DNA from: CAXYVC01 sp964292295
Lineage (GTDB): Bacteria > Acidobacteriota > Holophagae > Holophagales > Holophagaceae
Length of the DNA stretch: 59,674 nucleotides
Assembly (NCBI GenBank): GCA_964292295.1
Contig: CAXYVC010000003.1
Coordinates: 1 to 59,674, forward strand
Direction of reading: 5' to 3'
Under the pieces are notes generated by a model. That model ran no database searches and was not told where the DNA came from. It saw nothing but the letters and a program-made list of their open reading frames with translations. Positions 7,550 to 17,194 of the stretch are shown here, in pieces; position 1 is the first letter of the stretch, and every line of letters starts with the position of its first letter. The position numbers were made by a program, and so were the translations under genes.

Positions 7550-9100
7550 GTGCCAATCTGCTCGACTCCTGACGGAATTGCCGTGAATCTGCCTGCCCAA
7601 GAGCCCAATACGCACCATTTCCTGCCAACGGACGGGGAAGTGGTTGCTCCAAGGGCAAGCGCTTTTATTGAGGCGCTTAGGGATATTGGGTATTCCCTGG
7701 AATCCGCCGTTGCCGACATTATCGACAATGCGGTGGCGGCCGAGGCCAGCCTCATCGATCTCAGGTTTGGCTGGACCAGCGAGGGTCAACCTTGGCTGGC
7801 GATACTCGACGACGGTCGCGGGATGGCACCAGCCGAACTGGTCGAGGCCATGAGGCCAGGAACAAGGAGTCCACTTGAGGCCAGGGACGCCACGGATCTT
7901 GGTCGGTTCGGGCTTGGTCTGAAGACAGCCTCCTTTTCTCAGTGCCGAAGATTCACTGTCGTCAGCCGCAAGGATGGCCACATTGCGGGGAGGTGCTGGG
8001 ATCTCGATGTTGTCAGCCAGACAGATGAGTGGCGACTACTGAAGCTGTCCCCCGGGGAAGTCGAGCAGCTTCCCGTCTACGGCGAACTCCCAGAGGTCGG
8101 CACCATGGTCCTGTGGGAGAAACTCGACAGGATGGACTTGGCCTGTGGTCCGGCCCTGGGGCAGGCCCTGCTCAACGAAAAAATGGCGCAGGTGCGCGAG
8201 CACTTGGCGCTGGTTTTCCATCGCTACCTGTCCGGCGAGCCGGGGATCAAAAAAATCACCATCCGAATGAACCTGCTCCCCGTGAAGGCCTTCGATCCAT
8301 TCAATTCGAAGAACCCCAGCACCACCTACCTCCCGGAAGAGAGGTTCAACGTCAATGGAGCCCAGGTGGTGATGCGTCCGTTCATCCTGCCTCACCACTC
8401 CAAAGTGAAACCCGCGGAGTACCAGGAGTTTGCGGGGGCTGAAGGCTACCTGCGCTCCCAGGGCTTCTATGTCTACCGGAACCGGCGACTCATCATCCAC
8501 GGAACTTGGTTCCGCATGGCCCGGCAGGAGGAGCTCACCAAGCTGGCCAGGGTCCTCATCGATATTCCGAACACGCTCGATCACCTCTGGACCATTGATG
8601 TCAGGAAATCCCGGGCCCAGCCGCCGGAGGCAGTTCGCCAGCGCATGAAGGCGCTGCTGGAGAAAATCAGGGAGAGCGCGAAACGTCCATACACCCATCG
8701 GGGATCGGTTATCGCCCAGCGGAAGGCCACGCCTGTGTGGCGACGCCGCGAGTTCAACAGCAGGGTTCATTACGAGGTCAATCCGGAACATCCAATGCTG
8801 CTTGATTTCCGGACGGACCTCGAAGAGCAGCAGCGTGCACAGCTAGATCTCCTCCTGGACATGATCGGAGGAGCCTTCCCTACGGCTCTCCTCTTCAGCG
8901 ATATGGCAGGACACCCCGAGAAGGCGGATCCGGCAAGCATCGACTCCACCATCATGGAACAGCTCGCCAGGCATCTTCGGCAGTGCTTTCCTGAGGAGAC
9001 ACCGGACGATTTCAGAATGAGGCTGCGGTCCATGGAGCCGTTCGCCTCGAACCCGGGCTTCATCGACCAGTTCGTTTCAGTACTTCCGGAGGCCGAATGA
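7550..9100 (+). CDS. GHKL ATPase, MutL/MORC-like, of a restriction-type island
   Basis: 516-residue ATPase of the Hsp90/MutL/histidine-kinase fold. N-box ADIIDNAV is at residues 56-62, with Asp57 in the place of the usual catalytic Glu. ATP-lid motifs are ILDDGRGM (85-92) and GRFGLGLKTASFS (118-130). The remainder resembles the S5-like and C-terminal regions of prokaryotic MORC/MutL-like proteins. Such proteins are expected to dimerise around DNA when bound to ATP. The start is uncertain: GTG 7550 or GTG 7583. It overlaps the Z1 gene by ATGA. Its context (methyltransferase, Vsr, Z1, PD-(D/E)XK, AIPR) matches restriction systems built around MutL-like ATPases. Confidence 0.85.
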   Translation: MPICSTPDGIAVNLPAQEPNTHHFLPTDGEVVAPRASAFIEALRDIGYSLESAVADIIDNAVAAEASLIDLRFGWTSEGQPWLAILDDGRGMAPAELVEAMRPGTRSPLEARDATDLGRFGLGLKTASFSQCRRFTVVSRKDGHIAGRCWDLDVVSQTDEWRLLKLSPGEVEQLPVYGELPEVGTMVLWEKLDRMDLACGPALGQALLNEKMAQVREHLALVFHRYLSGEPGIKKITIRMNLLPVKAFDPFNSKNPSTTYLPEERFNVNGAQVVMRPFILPHHSKVKPAEYQEFAGAEGYLRSQGFYVYRNRRLIIHGTWFRMARQEELTKLARVLIDIPNTLDHLWTIDVRKSRAQPPEAVRQRMKALLEKIRESAKRPYTHRGSVIAQRKATPVWRRREFNSRVHYEVNPEHPMLLDFRTDLEEQQRAQLDLLLDMIGGAFPTALLFSDMAGHPEKADPASIDSTIMEQLARHLRQCFPEETPDDFRMRLRSMEPFASNPGFIDQFVSVLPEAE

Positions 9101-11820
9101 TTGCCACGTCCGAAATTGAAATTATGGCCCTGAATGTGCTCGCCTCTGTTCCTTCCAGGAACGCGGATGATGTCCGCAGGATTGTGAAGGGGCTCGCTGC
9201 AACACTTATCCCCGCTGCCGCAGATCGGCTCGACCAGATGGTGGAGGACATTTCCCGCCGGATCGAAGTGAAGCTCGAAATCACCATGGAGGACGCGGCT
9301 GTAATCCAGGCGAAGTTCGAACCCTGGCTCGAAGGTCGCAGAGCAGAAGTTGAGTTCAAATACTGGAACCGATACCGCCGCCTCCTCGGGAACACGCTGC
9401 CGCCCAAGGTGCTTGGCACAATCGACAAAGATACCGACAGGATTGTCGGCCTGCTGGAGAATCCCCTACGGTCTGGGCCATGGAAGCGGCGTGGCATGGC
9501 AGTAGGCGAAGTCCAGTCGGGGAAAACAGGCAACTATATTGGCGTGGCATGCAAGGCTGCCGATCTTGGCTACAAGTTCATCGTTCTGCTGGCAGGCATG
9601 CAGAACAATCTCCGCCGCCAGACCCAAGAGCGTGTCGAGGATGGGTTCATTGGCCTTGAGACGGACAAGCTGGGGGCCGGGTCGACCCAGGGCAAAGAGA
9701 AGGCGTGGACAGGCGTAGGGATCATTGACCCAAGCGTCCAACCGATTGCCCTCACGACACGTTCGAGGGACTTCAAGATCGAGAGCGCCGTATCAGCAAC
9801 GATATCCTTCGACTCCGTCAAGGCGCCGATAATCCTCGTCGTCAAGAAGCAGAAGAAGGTCCTGGAAAACCTGATCGGATGGCTGCGCACGAACAACCGC
9901 GCCACGGGGGGCCTGATCTGCGGGGTCCCCATGCTTCTCCTGGATGACGAGGCCGACAACGCCTCTGTCAATACAAAGACCGAAGCGGATCCGACTCAGA
10001 TCAACAAGTTGATCCGGGAACTGCTTACCCAGTTCGAACAGAACGCCTACCTGGGATACACCGCGACGCCTTTCGCCAACATCTTTATCGATCCAGATAC
10101 GAACACCCAGATGCTCCAGGAGGATCTCTTCCCCCGGGATTTCATGGTTGCCCTGGATTCACCAACCAACTATGTCGGCCCCGAAAAGGTGTTCCTCGCC
10201 GATGACGAAGGCCCCGGGATGATCCGCGATGTCGAGGACCACCAGGAGACCTTCCCCGAGAATCACAAGATCGAACATGACGTAGCCAGCCTTCCGGAAA
10301 GCCTGCTGGAAGCGATCCGATCCTTCATTCTTGCTCGGGCCATTCGAATGCTTCGTGGGACTGTTACAGCCCACAATTCCATGTTGGTAAACGTTTCCAG
10401 ATTCAATGGTGTCCAACGGCAGGTAACGGCGCTCATCACCGACTACCTCACCACCATTAGGAACGCTGTTCAGGCCTACGCCGCCCTTCCTGAGCGGGAA
10501 GCCTTGGCAGACAGGACTCTGTCGTTCCTTCACGCGACTTGGGAGAAGGAGTACAAGGCGAGCCATCCGTCTTGGAAGGAAATCCAGGCCGTTCTCAACC
10601 AGGCGGTTGGCCCGATTGTAGTCAAGACCATCAACAACCGGTCTACGGACACCCTGGACTACAGGAGCCGCCGGGAAGAGGGCCTGAACGTGATCGCAGT
10701 TGGCGGATTGAGCTTGTCCCGGGGTTTCACCCTCGAAGGGTTGACGGTCAGCTATTTCATCCGCAACTCGATCATGTACGACACTCTGCTCCAGATGGGA
10801 CGATGGTTCGGCTACAGGGACGGTTACGAGGACACTTGCCGACTCTACATGACTCCAGAAGCCTCTTCCTGGTATAGGCATATCGCCGAAGCCTCCGAAG
10901 AACTCCGTGACGAAATTCGCCGAATGGAAAGGGAGCAGAGGACTCCTGAGGACTTCGGACTGAAGGTGAAGGCTCATACGCCTGATGAAGTTGCCAGGAG
11001 AATCAGGGAACATCCAGTCACCCTGATCGTGACAGCGCGAAACAAAATGAAATGCGGCACAACGATACCTCTATCCATTTCACTGAAGTCCAAACTCATC
11101 GAAACGGTTCACATCCGCCTAGACGCTCTGACGGCAAACAGGAAGTCATTTCAGTCCCTCGTGGACAAGCTCGATATCTCTGAAAAACTTGAAGCTGATT
11201 TCGCACGAGAGGGGACCATCTGGCGTCACGCGGACGCGGATTTGGTAAAAGACTTCATCCGGGCTTGGCGGAACGACGACAAAAGAAACCCAAGCACACA
11301 GGCAACACCTCTCATCCGCTTCATCGAGGAGCACGAGGCCAGTCACCTCGCAGCCTGGGATATCTGCCTATTCAATCCAAATAGCGGACAAGATGCAGTG
11401 ACTATCGGCAAACACAAATCGAAGATACGCCCGGCATTCCGCAGTGGAAATATAATCGGGGATACTTTCCAAGTTAGTGGGAAAAATTACCGTGTTGCCA
11501 GCAAAGGAAACGAACGGGCAGGTCTTTCAGAGGAAGAAATCCAGGCGGTCCGCCAGTCATACAGGAAGGAAAACCCAGGCAAGCAGATGAATGTCAGCGA
11601 TCGCTACTTCCGGGAAATCAGGAAGCGTCCGTTGTTGATGTTGCATGTTCTGAAGATTGAATCCGAAAAGGAATGGGTTCCAGCCTGGGGGATCAGCTTC
11701 CCTGGCAGCCTTCCAGAAGGGGACACCATCGAATATGTGGTGAATCCGACTTGGTTCCGTGAACAGTCTGCCAACGAGGTGGACGATGATGCGAATGAGG
11801 ATGGACCCGATGAGGTCTAA
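9097..11820 (+). CDS. Z1-domain superfamily II helicase-like ATPase
   Basis: 907-residue motor protein. Walker A is GEVQSGKT (137-144) and Walker B is LLDDEADNAS (282-290). YTATPFANIF is a motif III-like coupling segment. A second RecA-like half, with the conserved Z1 region (GGLSLSRGFTLEGLTVSYF ... LLQMGRWFGYR), lies at about 535-585. Z1 proteins are a helicase-like family known from restriction and defence contexts; the reaction is inferred as ATP-driven DNA translocation or remodelling. It overlaps the ATPase gene by 4 bases and the downstream nuclease-fold gene by 11 bases, so the four genes form one translationally coupled operon. Confidence 0.9.
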   Translation: MIATSEIEIMALNVLASVPSRNADDVRRIVKGLAATLIPAAADRLDQMVEDISRRIEVKLEITMEDAAVIQAKFEPWLEGRRAEVEFKYWNRYRRLLGNTLPPKVLGTIDKDTDRIVGLLENPLRSGPWKRRGMAVGEVQSGKTGNYIGVACKAADLGYKFIVLLAGMQNNLRRQTQERVEDGFIGLETDKLGAGSTQGKEKAWTGVGIIDPSVQPIALTTRSRDFKIESAVSATISFDSVKAPIILVVKKQKKVLENLIGWLRTNNRATGGLICGVPMLLLDDEADNASVNTKTEADPTQINKLIRELLTQFEQNAYLGYTATPFANIFIDPDTNTQMLQEDLFPRDFMVALDSPTNYVGPEKVFLADDEGPGMIRDVEDHQETFPENHKIEHDVASLPESLLEAIRSFILARAIRMLRGTVTAHNSMLVNVSRFNGVQRQVTALITDYLTTIRNAVQAYAALPEREALADRTLSFLHATWEKEYKASHPSWKEIQAVLNQAVGPIVVKTINNRSTDTLDYRSRREEGLNVIAVGGLSLSRGFTLEGLTVSYFIRNSIMYDTLLQMGRWFGYRDGYEDTCRLYMTPEASSWYRHIAEASEELRDEIRRMEREQRTPEDFGLKVKAHTPDEVARRIREHPVTLIVTARNKMKCGTTIPLSISLKSKLIETVHIRLDALTANRKSFQSLVDKLDISEKLEADFAREGTIWRHADADLVKDFIRAWRNDDKRNPSTQATPLIRFIEEHEASHLAAWDICLFNPNSGQDAVTIGKHKSKIRPAFRSGNIIGDTFQVSGKNYRVASKGNERAGLSEEEIQAVRQSYRKENPGKQMNVSDRYFREIRKRPLLMLHVLKIESEKEWVPAWGISFPGSLPEGDTIEYVVNPTWFREQSANEVDDDANEDGPDEV

Positions 11821-12757
11821 TCCCTGGATCAACATTTCCAAACCCACCCGGCAAGGCCAGATCAACGCGCTCCGGATCGACTCTGATCATCCCCTTGAGC
11901 TGTTCCGGACTCGTGACCACAAGGGACGTATTGGCCTGTCAATCCAATTCAAGGAAGCCCTGGCCCTCCCCTCTGGTCTTCCTCGGCTCCAAGGGTTCAG
12001 CATCTGGGCTGGTGAAGCCCCGACTGAGCTTCGCCTCACTCTTCTTGCGGAGAACGACTGGGAGCCGTTCCTGGCCCTCTCAGAGGACCTAGCCCGGACC
12101 TGCGCGACCTGCTCAGGTGGTCAGCAGGCTCTCGATTCCATTCTTTCGCGGATCGAGCGTTGGCAGCGACTTCTGGCCAGGGATCGCAGCGGCCTCCTGT
12201 CGGAACAGGAAGTCAGAGGGCTGTTCGGGGAGCTCACCTTCCTTCATGACGAGTTGCTTCCGCGATACGGATCCCGCGCAGTCGAATTCTGGAACGGGCC
12301 GGAAGGGTGCCCTCAGGATTTCTCGATCTTCTCGACTGTCGTGGAGATCAAGACTCGCACCGGGGGTGGTCCAGGGAGAGTGCGAATCTCCTCGCCGGAA
12401 CAGTTGTGGCCTTCCCTGCCGTCGATGTACCTGTGCGTTTACTTCCTTGCGGTCGATGCTCCTGGCGGGATGAGTCTCAACGACCTTGTTTCCCGGATCC
12501 GAACCCAGCTTGATGATCCAGGTCACCTGTCGACGTTCGAGCGGCGACTCGAATCGGTCGGCTATCTCGATCTGCCCGAGTACGATTCCAGCACGCTCCT
12601 GGCAGATTGGCTGGATACCTTTCATGTGGGTCCGGGTTTCCCTTGCATTACCCCCTCCAGCGTTCCGGTAGGTGTAACCCATCTGTCCTACGACCTTGGC
12701 CTGGACCACTGCGGCCCCTTCATCGCGACGGTTCCCTGGCCAGCAAGCGGAGATTGA
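11810..12757 (+). CDS. PD-(D/E)XK motif protein (DUF4420)
   Basis: 315-residue protein with a restriction-endonuclease-like core: an acidic residue in CPQDFSIF followed by VVEIKTR, giving a D...ExK catalytic pattern near residues 165-180. Upstream, EVRGLFGELTFLHDELLPRYG is the DUF4420 helix typical of this family, always seen beside Z1 and AIPR genes. ATG 11810 was chosen because GAGG lies 9 bases upstream; earlier ATGs (11759, 11786, 11801) overlap deeper into the Z1 gene and lack a spaced ribosome site. It is the best candidate for the DNA-cutting subunit of the island (inference). Confidence 0.85.
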   Translation: MRSNPWINISKPTRQGQINALRIDSDHPLELFRTRDHKGRIGLSIQFKEALALPSGLPRLQGFSIWAGEAPTELRLTLLAENDWEPFLALSEDLARTCATCSGGQQALDSILSRIERWQRLLARDRSGLLSEQEVRGLFGELTFLHDELLPRYGSRAVEFWNGPEGCPQDFSIFSTVVEIKTRTGGGPGRVRISSPEQLWPSLPSMYLCVYFLAVDAPGGMSLNDLVSRIRTQLDDPGHLSTFERRLESVGYLDLPEYDSSTLLADWLDTFHVGPGFPCITPSSVPVGVTHLSYDLGLDHCGPFIATVPWPASGD

Positions 12758-12761
12758 CCTC

Positions 12762-14816
12762 ATGGAGCTCGCGGACTTTCACGTAGACCTCAAGCAGGAT
12801 GTTGCTGCTCGCATCGAATCCACCGGGGACTTCACAGAGTCGGCGTTCGCCGAGATAGTGACGGAGTTCCTGATCGATTCCGGCACGCTCACGGAGTTCA
12901 TTCCATGCACCTTCCGCCAGCGCGGGATGAAGGTCGACGGCTATGCTTTCGTTCCCGATGAAGCAACTCTCGACCTTTTCGTTGTTGATTACGAAGGAGC
13001 TTCCGAGCCGGGAACCCTGGCTCGCAGAGACCTTGAGCAGGCCTTCAAAAGGGCCGAGACATTTTTCGAGAAATCACTTTCCAGGAAGTTCGTTGACGAA
13101 CTGGAGGTGAGCACGCCCGCATACGCCCTTGCCCGCCAGATCCTGGACGAGGCATCCTCGATTTCGCGAGTAAGGTTCTACCTTTTGACTGATTCAGTCC
13201 TGTCAGAGCGTGTGAAGGACCTGCCGTCTGAACAGCATGACGGGCGTGAATGGTCCTACCGGGTGTGGGACCTGGACAGGCTCGAAAAAGTCATGGCCAC
13301 GGGCACTCCCGAGGAGATTGTCGTCGATTTCAGGGAGTTGTTCGGCATGGGGCTTCGCTGCCTTCCTGCCGGCCTGGATAACAACAGTCTCCAATGCTAC
13401 CTAGCAGTAATCCCCGGCCATTGGCTGGCCGAGATCTACGGGAAATGGAGTGGTCGCCTTCTGGAGCAGAACGTCCGAACCTTTCTCCAGCTCAAAGGCA
13501 GCATCAACAAGAAGATCCGGGAGACCATTCTCACGGAGCCAGAGAACTTCTTCCCATACAACAACGGCATCTCGACAACGGCCGAATCGGCCGAAATCGA
13601 CGATATGGGCGACACCATGGAGATCACCACGCTCCGGAATTTCCAGATCGTGAACGGTGGTCAGACCACGGCCTCCCTGTACAGGGCCATGAAGATGGAC
13701 AAGAGCGCCGATGTCAGCAACGTGTTCGTTCAGATGAAGCTGACAGTCGTTTCCCCCGATCGTGCGCTTGAACTCGTCCACAAGATTTCCCGGTTTTCGA
13801 ACAGCCAGAACAAGATTTCGGATGCAGACTTCTTCTCCAATCATCCCTTCCACGTCCGCCTTGAGGGAATCTCCAGAAGGCTATGGGCACCTGCGCGGGA
13901 GGGTTCGCTCGTCCAGACCCACTGGTTCTATGAGAGAGCTCGTGGTCAGTTCGCAAACGAGCAGCAGTATCTGTCTCCGGCCAGGAAGCGCGAGTTTCTG
14001 ATCCAGAACCCGAAGAACCAAGTTCTATCCAAAACGGATATCGCAACGCACTTCAATACTTTCAGGCAACTGCCCCACGAAGTGCGGCGTGGCACGCAGA
14101 AGAACTTCGCCAACTTCGCCCAGTACATCCACGACCGTTGGGATACCACGGACGGAGACTCCCAGTTTAACGAGACCTGGTTCCAGGAAGCGGTCGCCCG
14201 AGCACTGGCCTTCCGCGCCACCGAGAAGGTGGTCCAGGAAGCGCCCTGGTATGCATCCTGGGGATACAGAGCCACGATCGTCACCTACAGCATCTCCCTT
14301 CTGGTGAAAAAACTCGCCGATCTCCGCCTATGCCTGGATCTGAGAAGGATCTGGCTCAACCAGCAGGTTAGCCCTGCCTTCCGGGAGCAGATGCTCATCC
14401 TTGGCGAGATCGTGCAGACTGCCCTGATGGACGGCGCCGTTCGGGCTGGGCGGAACAACCCTCAGGAATGGGGAAAGCAGCCAAAGTGCTGGGACGAAAT
14501 CAGCAGGCTGGACTTCGCAATCGTTCCAGGCCTTGCGAACGAAGTGATCAGCACGGAAGAGGCAGCGGCAGACCGGCGTGAAGGACGTCGGGACCAGAGG
14601 ATGATGACCGATGCGGAAGCCCAGATAAGGGCGACAGAGCTTGGGGGACAATTCTGGGCGGAAGTCTACAAATGGGCAGATTCCAGAGCAGAGATCACTC
14701 CGGGTGACCTACAGATTCTTGCTCTTGCTGCCAGGATTCCTAGCCGAATCCCCAACCCCAAGCAGTCCAAGCGTCTGCTGGAGATTGCGGGAGTGTTCGA
14801 GGGGGTGTCTGCTTGA
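12762..14816 (+). CDS. AIPR family protein
   Basis: 684-residue member of the AIPR (abortive infection phage resistance) family. Diagnostic blocks are FFPYNNGIST (about residues 263-272), FQIVNGGQTTASLY (about 294-307) and SNSQNKIS downstream. The N-terminal 150 residues (ELADFHVDLKQDVAARIE..., LDLFVVDYEG) form a restriction-endonuclease-like fold in related proteins, with an acidic DLFVVD pattern but no clear ExK in this copy. It begins 4 bp after DUF4420 with GGAG upstream and is last in the operon. AIPR proteins are tied to phage resistance; the biochemical role is not established. Confidence 0.88.
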   Translation: MELADFHVDLKQDVAARIESTGDFTESAFAEIVTEFLIDSGTLTEFIPCTFRQRGMKVDGYAFVPDEATLDLFVVDYEGASEPGTLARRDLEQAFKRAETFFEKSLSRKFVDELEVSTPAYALARQILDEASSISRVRFYLLTDSVLSERVKDLPSEQHDGREWSYRVWDLDRLEKVMATGTPEEIVVDFRELFGMGLRCLPAGLDNNSLQCYLAVIPGHWLAEIYGKWSGRLLEQNVRTFLQLKGSINKKIRETILTEPENFFPYNNGISTTAESAEIDDMGDTMEITTLRNFQIVNGGQTTASLYRAMKMDKSADVSNVFVQMKLTVVSPDRALELVHKISRFSNSQNKISDADFFSNHPFHVRLEGISRRLWAPAREGSLVQTHWFYERARGQFANEQQYLSPARKREFLIQNPKNQVLSKTDIATHFNTFRQLPHEVRRGTQKNFANFAQYIHDRWDTTDGDSQFNETWFQEAVARALAFRATEKVVQEAPWYASWGYRATIVTYSISLLVKKLADLRLCLDLRRIWLNQQVSPAFREQMLILGEIVQTALMDGAVRAGRNNPQEWGKQPKCWDEISRLDFAIVPGLANEVISTEEAAADRREGRRDQRMMTDAEAQIRATELGGQFWAEVYKWADSRAEITPGDLQILALAARIPSRIPNPKQSKRLLEIAGVFEGVSA

Positions 14817-14841
14817 GTACAGGTTCACGCATGGGACGGGG

Positions 14842-14865
14842 CCGAGACGGCTACGCCGTCCTCGG
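14842..14865 (+). terminator. Terminator-like hairpin after the restriction operon
   Basis: The stem CCGAGACGGC / GCCGTCCTCGG has a 3-base loop and one bulged G, and starts 26 bp after the AIPR stop. No U-run follows. It separates the island operon from the riboswitch leader. Confidence 0.55.
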
Positions 14866-14949
14866 ACAGTGAAAGGCATGGAACCGGGTACTGCTGCGGT
14901 TCCTCACCGCGCTCTGGCCTGACGGCAACCACCGGGCCTTCCTTGTCCC

Positions 14950-15170
14950 CCGTGCCGCCCCGTGAGACGCTGGAGCCTTCGATACCCCCTCGGGTGTCGG
15001 GAAGCAGGTGCGAATCCTGCGCTGCCCCGCAACGGTGTGCGCCCCGAGTGATCGGGAGACTTTGCCGGATCCACTGAGGCGCCGCCTCGGGAAGGCTCCG
15101 GGGGCTTTTTCAGGAAGCCTGTCGCGCGCGAGCCCGGAGACCGGCCCGTGGGTTCCCACAACCCGCCGCG
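14950..15170 (+). ncRNA. Adenosylcobalamin riboswitch upstream of btuB
   Basis: The leader carries the cobalamin-aptamer hallmarks in order: GGGAAGCAGGTGCGAATCC then GCTGCCCCGCAACGG (B12 box, 14999-15035); CCACTG...GGGAAGGC (15071-15095); and AGCCCGGAGACCGGCC (15131-15146). It lies 77-297 bp before the btuB start. Bound adenosylcobalamin is expected to reduce expression of btuB-btuF-btuC-btuD. Exact 5' and 3' ends are approximate. The aptamer begins only about 90 bp after the restriction operon's hairpin. Confidence 0.93.
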
Positions 15171-15246
15171 GGAGCGGGTGGCAGGGATCCGGGCCTTGCG
15201 CCCGTCCTGTCCCCTTTCCTTGCGGTCCATGCGTGGAGGCATGCGA

Positions 15247-17193
15247 ATGGGCATCACACGTCTTTCCCTCATTCTGGCGCTGGGCGCGGCCCTGGGGGCC
15301 GGTCAGCCGGATGCGGGCGCTCCCCCGAAACCCAAGGCCGAGGCCGAGGCCACCGTCACCGTCACCGCCGAGGTCGCGAGCGTGGACGTGGCCAGGACGC
15401 CCTGTCCCGTGACCATCGTGGCGGCGGAGGCCCTCCAGCGCCTGCCCCTGCGCACCCTCGGCGAGGTGATGCAGGAGGTCCTCCCGGGCCAGGTGATCTC
15501 CATGGGGGGCCTGGGCTCCCTGTGCCAGCCCTACCTGGGCGGCAGCCGCAGCGGTGACACGGTGGTGCTGCTGGACGGCCTGCGCATCTCCGACGCCTCC
15601 GGCCTGGGGGTGGACCTCAACCAGATGGACGTGTCCTCCGTGGAGCGCCTGGAGGTGATCTCCGGTCCCGCGTCCTCCCTCTACGGCTCCGACGCCCACG
15701 GCGGCGTGATGGCCCTGTACAGCCCGGGCAGCGCCCCGGAGGGCTTCAGCGGCAGCCTGGCGGGCACCTTTGGAACCCGGGGCCGGGGCGCGGGCAGCTT
15801 CGCGCCCGCCTACGGCTGGAAGGGGGGCTGGGTGCGCGCCAGCCTGCGGGCCGAGCAGGAGGAGCAGGCCCTCAAGGCCGACGAGCCCTTCCGGCAGAGC
15901 GCTCTCTTCGTGGGGCTCGGCCAGACGCTGGGGGAGGACCACCTCCTCACCGCCAGCTACCGCAACCACTGGCAGGGCACGCCCCTGCCCTGGACCTGGG
16001 ACTACAACGCCTGGCCCGCGGCCCGCGTCTTCGACGCCAGCCGCGAGGCCACGCTGCGCCAGGAGGTGGGCATCGTGAGCCTGCGTTCGGAGTGGCGCCC
16101 GGAGCTCCTCAGCGAGGTGGCGCTGGGCCGCGTGTCCTATGACCGCCGCTACTCGGACACGGGCTGGGAGGGCCACAGCGAGCGCGACCAGGCCTCGGCC
16201 ACGCTGTCCTACCGCCCGGCGGGCTGGGGCGCGAGCCTGCTGCTGGACGGCAACGAGGAGCGCTACTGGGAGGCGAACCCCGAGAAGAAGGCCTTCGGAC
16301 GCCATCTCGCCGCGGCCCTGGAACTGAGCGTCGAGCCCCTGTCCTGGCTGCGCCTGGTGGGCAGCGCCCGCCAGCAGTGGGACCGCACCGACCGCGAGGC
16401 GGAGGGCTTCAACCCCGCCATCCACCGGGACGAGGACCAGTTCACCTGGAAGGCGGGCGCGAACGCGCTGCTGCCCGGGGGCTTCCGCCTCTTCGCCAGC
16501 GCGGGCAGCAGCTTCAATGCGCCGAGCCTCTTCCAGATGGGCCACAACTCCGGCCAGGGCCGCCCTCTGCCGGGCAACGAGGAGAGCCGCTCCGTGAACC
16601 TGGGCGCCGGCTGGGCCTCGGGCCCCTGGCAGCTGGCCCTGGAGGCCAACCGCATCCAGTACGACCAGATCGTGGTCTGGACGGGGGTCTACCCGAACGG
16701 CTACTACGCGAACCAGAAGGACGTGCGCGTGCAGGGCCTGGAGCTCCGCGGCGGCTACCGCGCCGAGGCCTGGGGCCTGGAGGCCCGCCTCCGCAACCAG
16801 GAGGGGCGGGACCTCTCCCTGCCCGAGGGGCAGCAGCTCCGCAGCTTCTCCAGCCGCCCCTTCACCAGCGGCGGCGTGAACGGCTGGGTGGCGCTGGGCG
16901 ACTGGCGCATGGACCTGCACGCCAGCTACGTGGGGCACCGGTACGCCTATAGCGATGACGCGGGCGGCGTGGCCCCCGTGCGGAAGGCCTTCACGGACCT
17001 GGGCGCCTCCCTGCGCTACCGCGTGATGGGGAACCTGGACCTGACCCTGCGCGCCGAGCACCTGCTCACGGACGCCTTGAGCCGCGCCGACTGGCTGGCC
17101 AAGGAGGACCTGGACCGCTCCAACGCCTCGCTGATGCCGGGCTATCCCGCCCAGCCCAGGACCTTCAGCCTGGAAGCGCGCTACCGTTTCTGA
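15247..17193 (+). CDS. btuB: TonB-dependent vitamin B12 outer-membrane receptor
   Basis: Outer-membrane receptor importing corrinoids with energy from TonB. The 648-residue protein has a signal peptide (about residues 1-20, GITRLSLILALGAALGAG), an N-terminal plug (about 45-160, with TVVLLDGLRISD and VERLEVISGPASSLYGSDAHGGV), a 22-strand-type barrel, and the C-terminal Phe needed for barrel insertion (LEARYRF). ATG 15247 was chosen because GGAGG lies 7 bases upstream; ATGs at 15229 and 15241 are poorly spaced. Two Cys (in TPCPVT and GSLCQPY) could form a disulfide in the plug. Riboswitch control and the BtuF/C/D genes that follow fix the substrate as cobalamin. Confidence 0.95.
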   Translation: MGITRLSLILALGAALGAGQPDAGAPPKPKAEAEATVTVTAEVASVDVARTPCPVTIVAAEALQRLPLRTLGEVMQEVLPGQVISMGGLGSLCQPYLGGSRSGDTVVLLDGLRISDASGLGVDLNQMDVSSVERLEVISGPASSLYGSDAHGGVMALYSPGSAPEGFSGSLAGTFGTRGRGAGSFAPAYGWKGGWVRASLRAEQEEQALKADEPFRQSALFVGLGQTLGEDHLLTASYRNHWQGTPLPWTWDYNAWPAARVFDASREATLRQEVGIVSLRSEWRPELLSEVALGRVSYDRRYSDTGWEGHSERDQASATLSYRPAGWGASLLLDGNEERYWEANPEKKAFGRHLAAALELSVEPLSWLRLVGSARQQWDRTDREAEGFNPAIHRDEDQFTWKAGANALLPGGFRLFASAGSSFNAPSLFQMGHNSGQGRPLPGNEESRSVNLGAGWASGPWQLALEANRIQYDQIVVWTGVYPNGYYANQKDVRVQGLELRGGYRAEAWGLEARLRNQEGRDLSLPEGQQLRSFSSRPFTSGGVNGWVALGDWRMDLHASYVGHRYAYSDDAGGVAPVRKAFTDLGASLRYRVMGNLDLTLRAEHLLTDALSRADWLAKEDLDRSNASLMPGYPAQPRTFSLEARYRF

Positions 17194-17194
17194 C

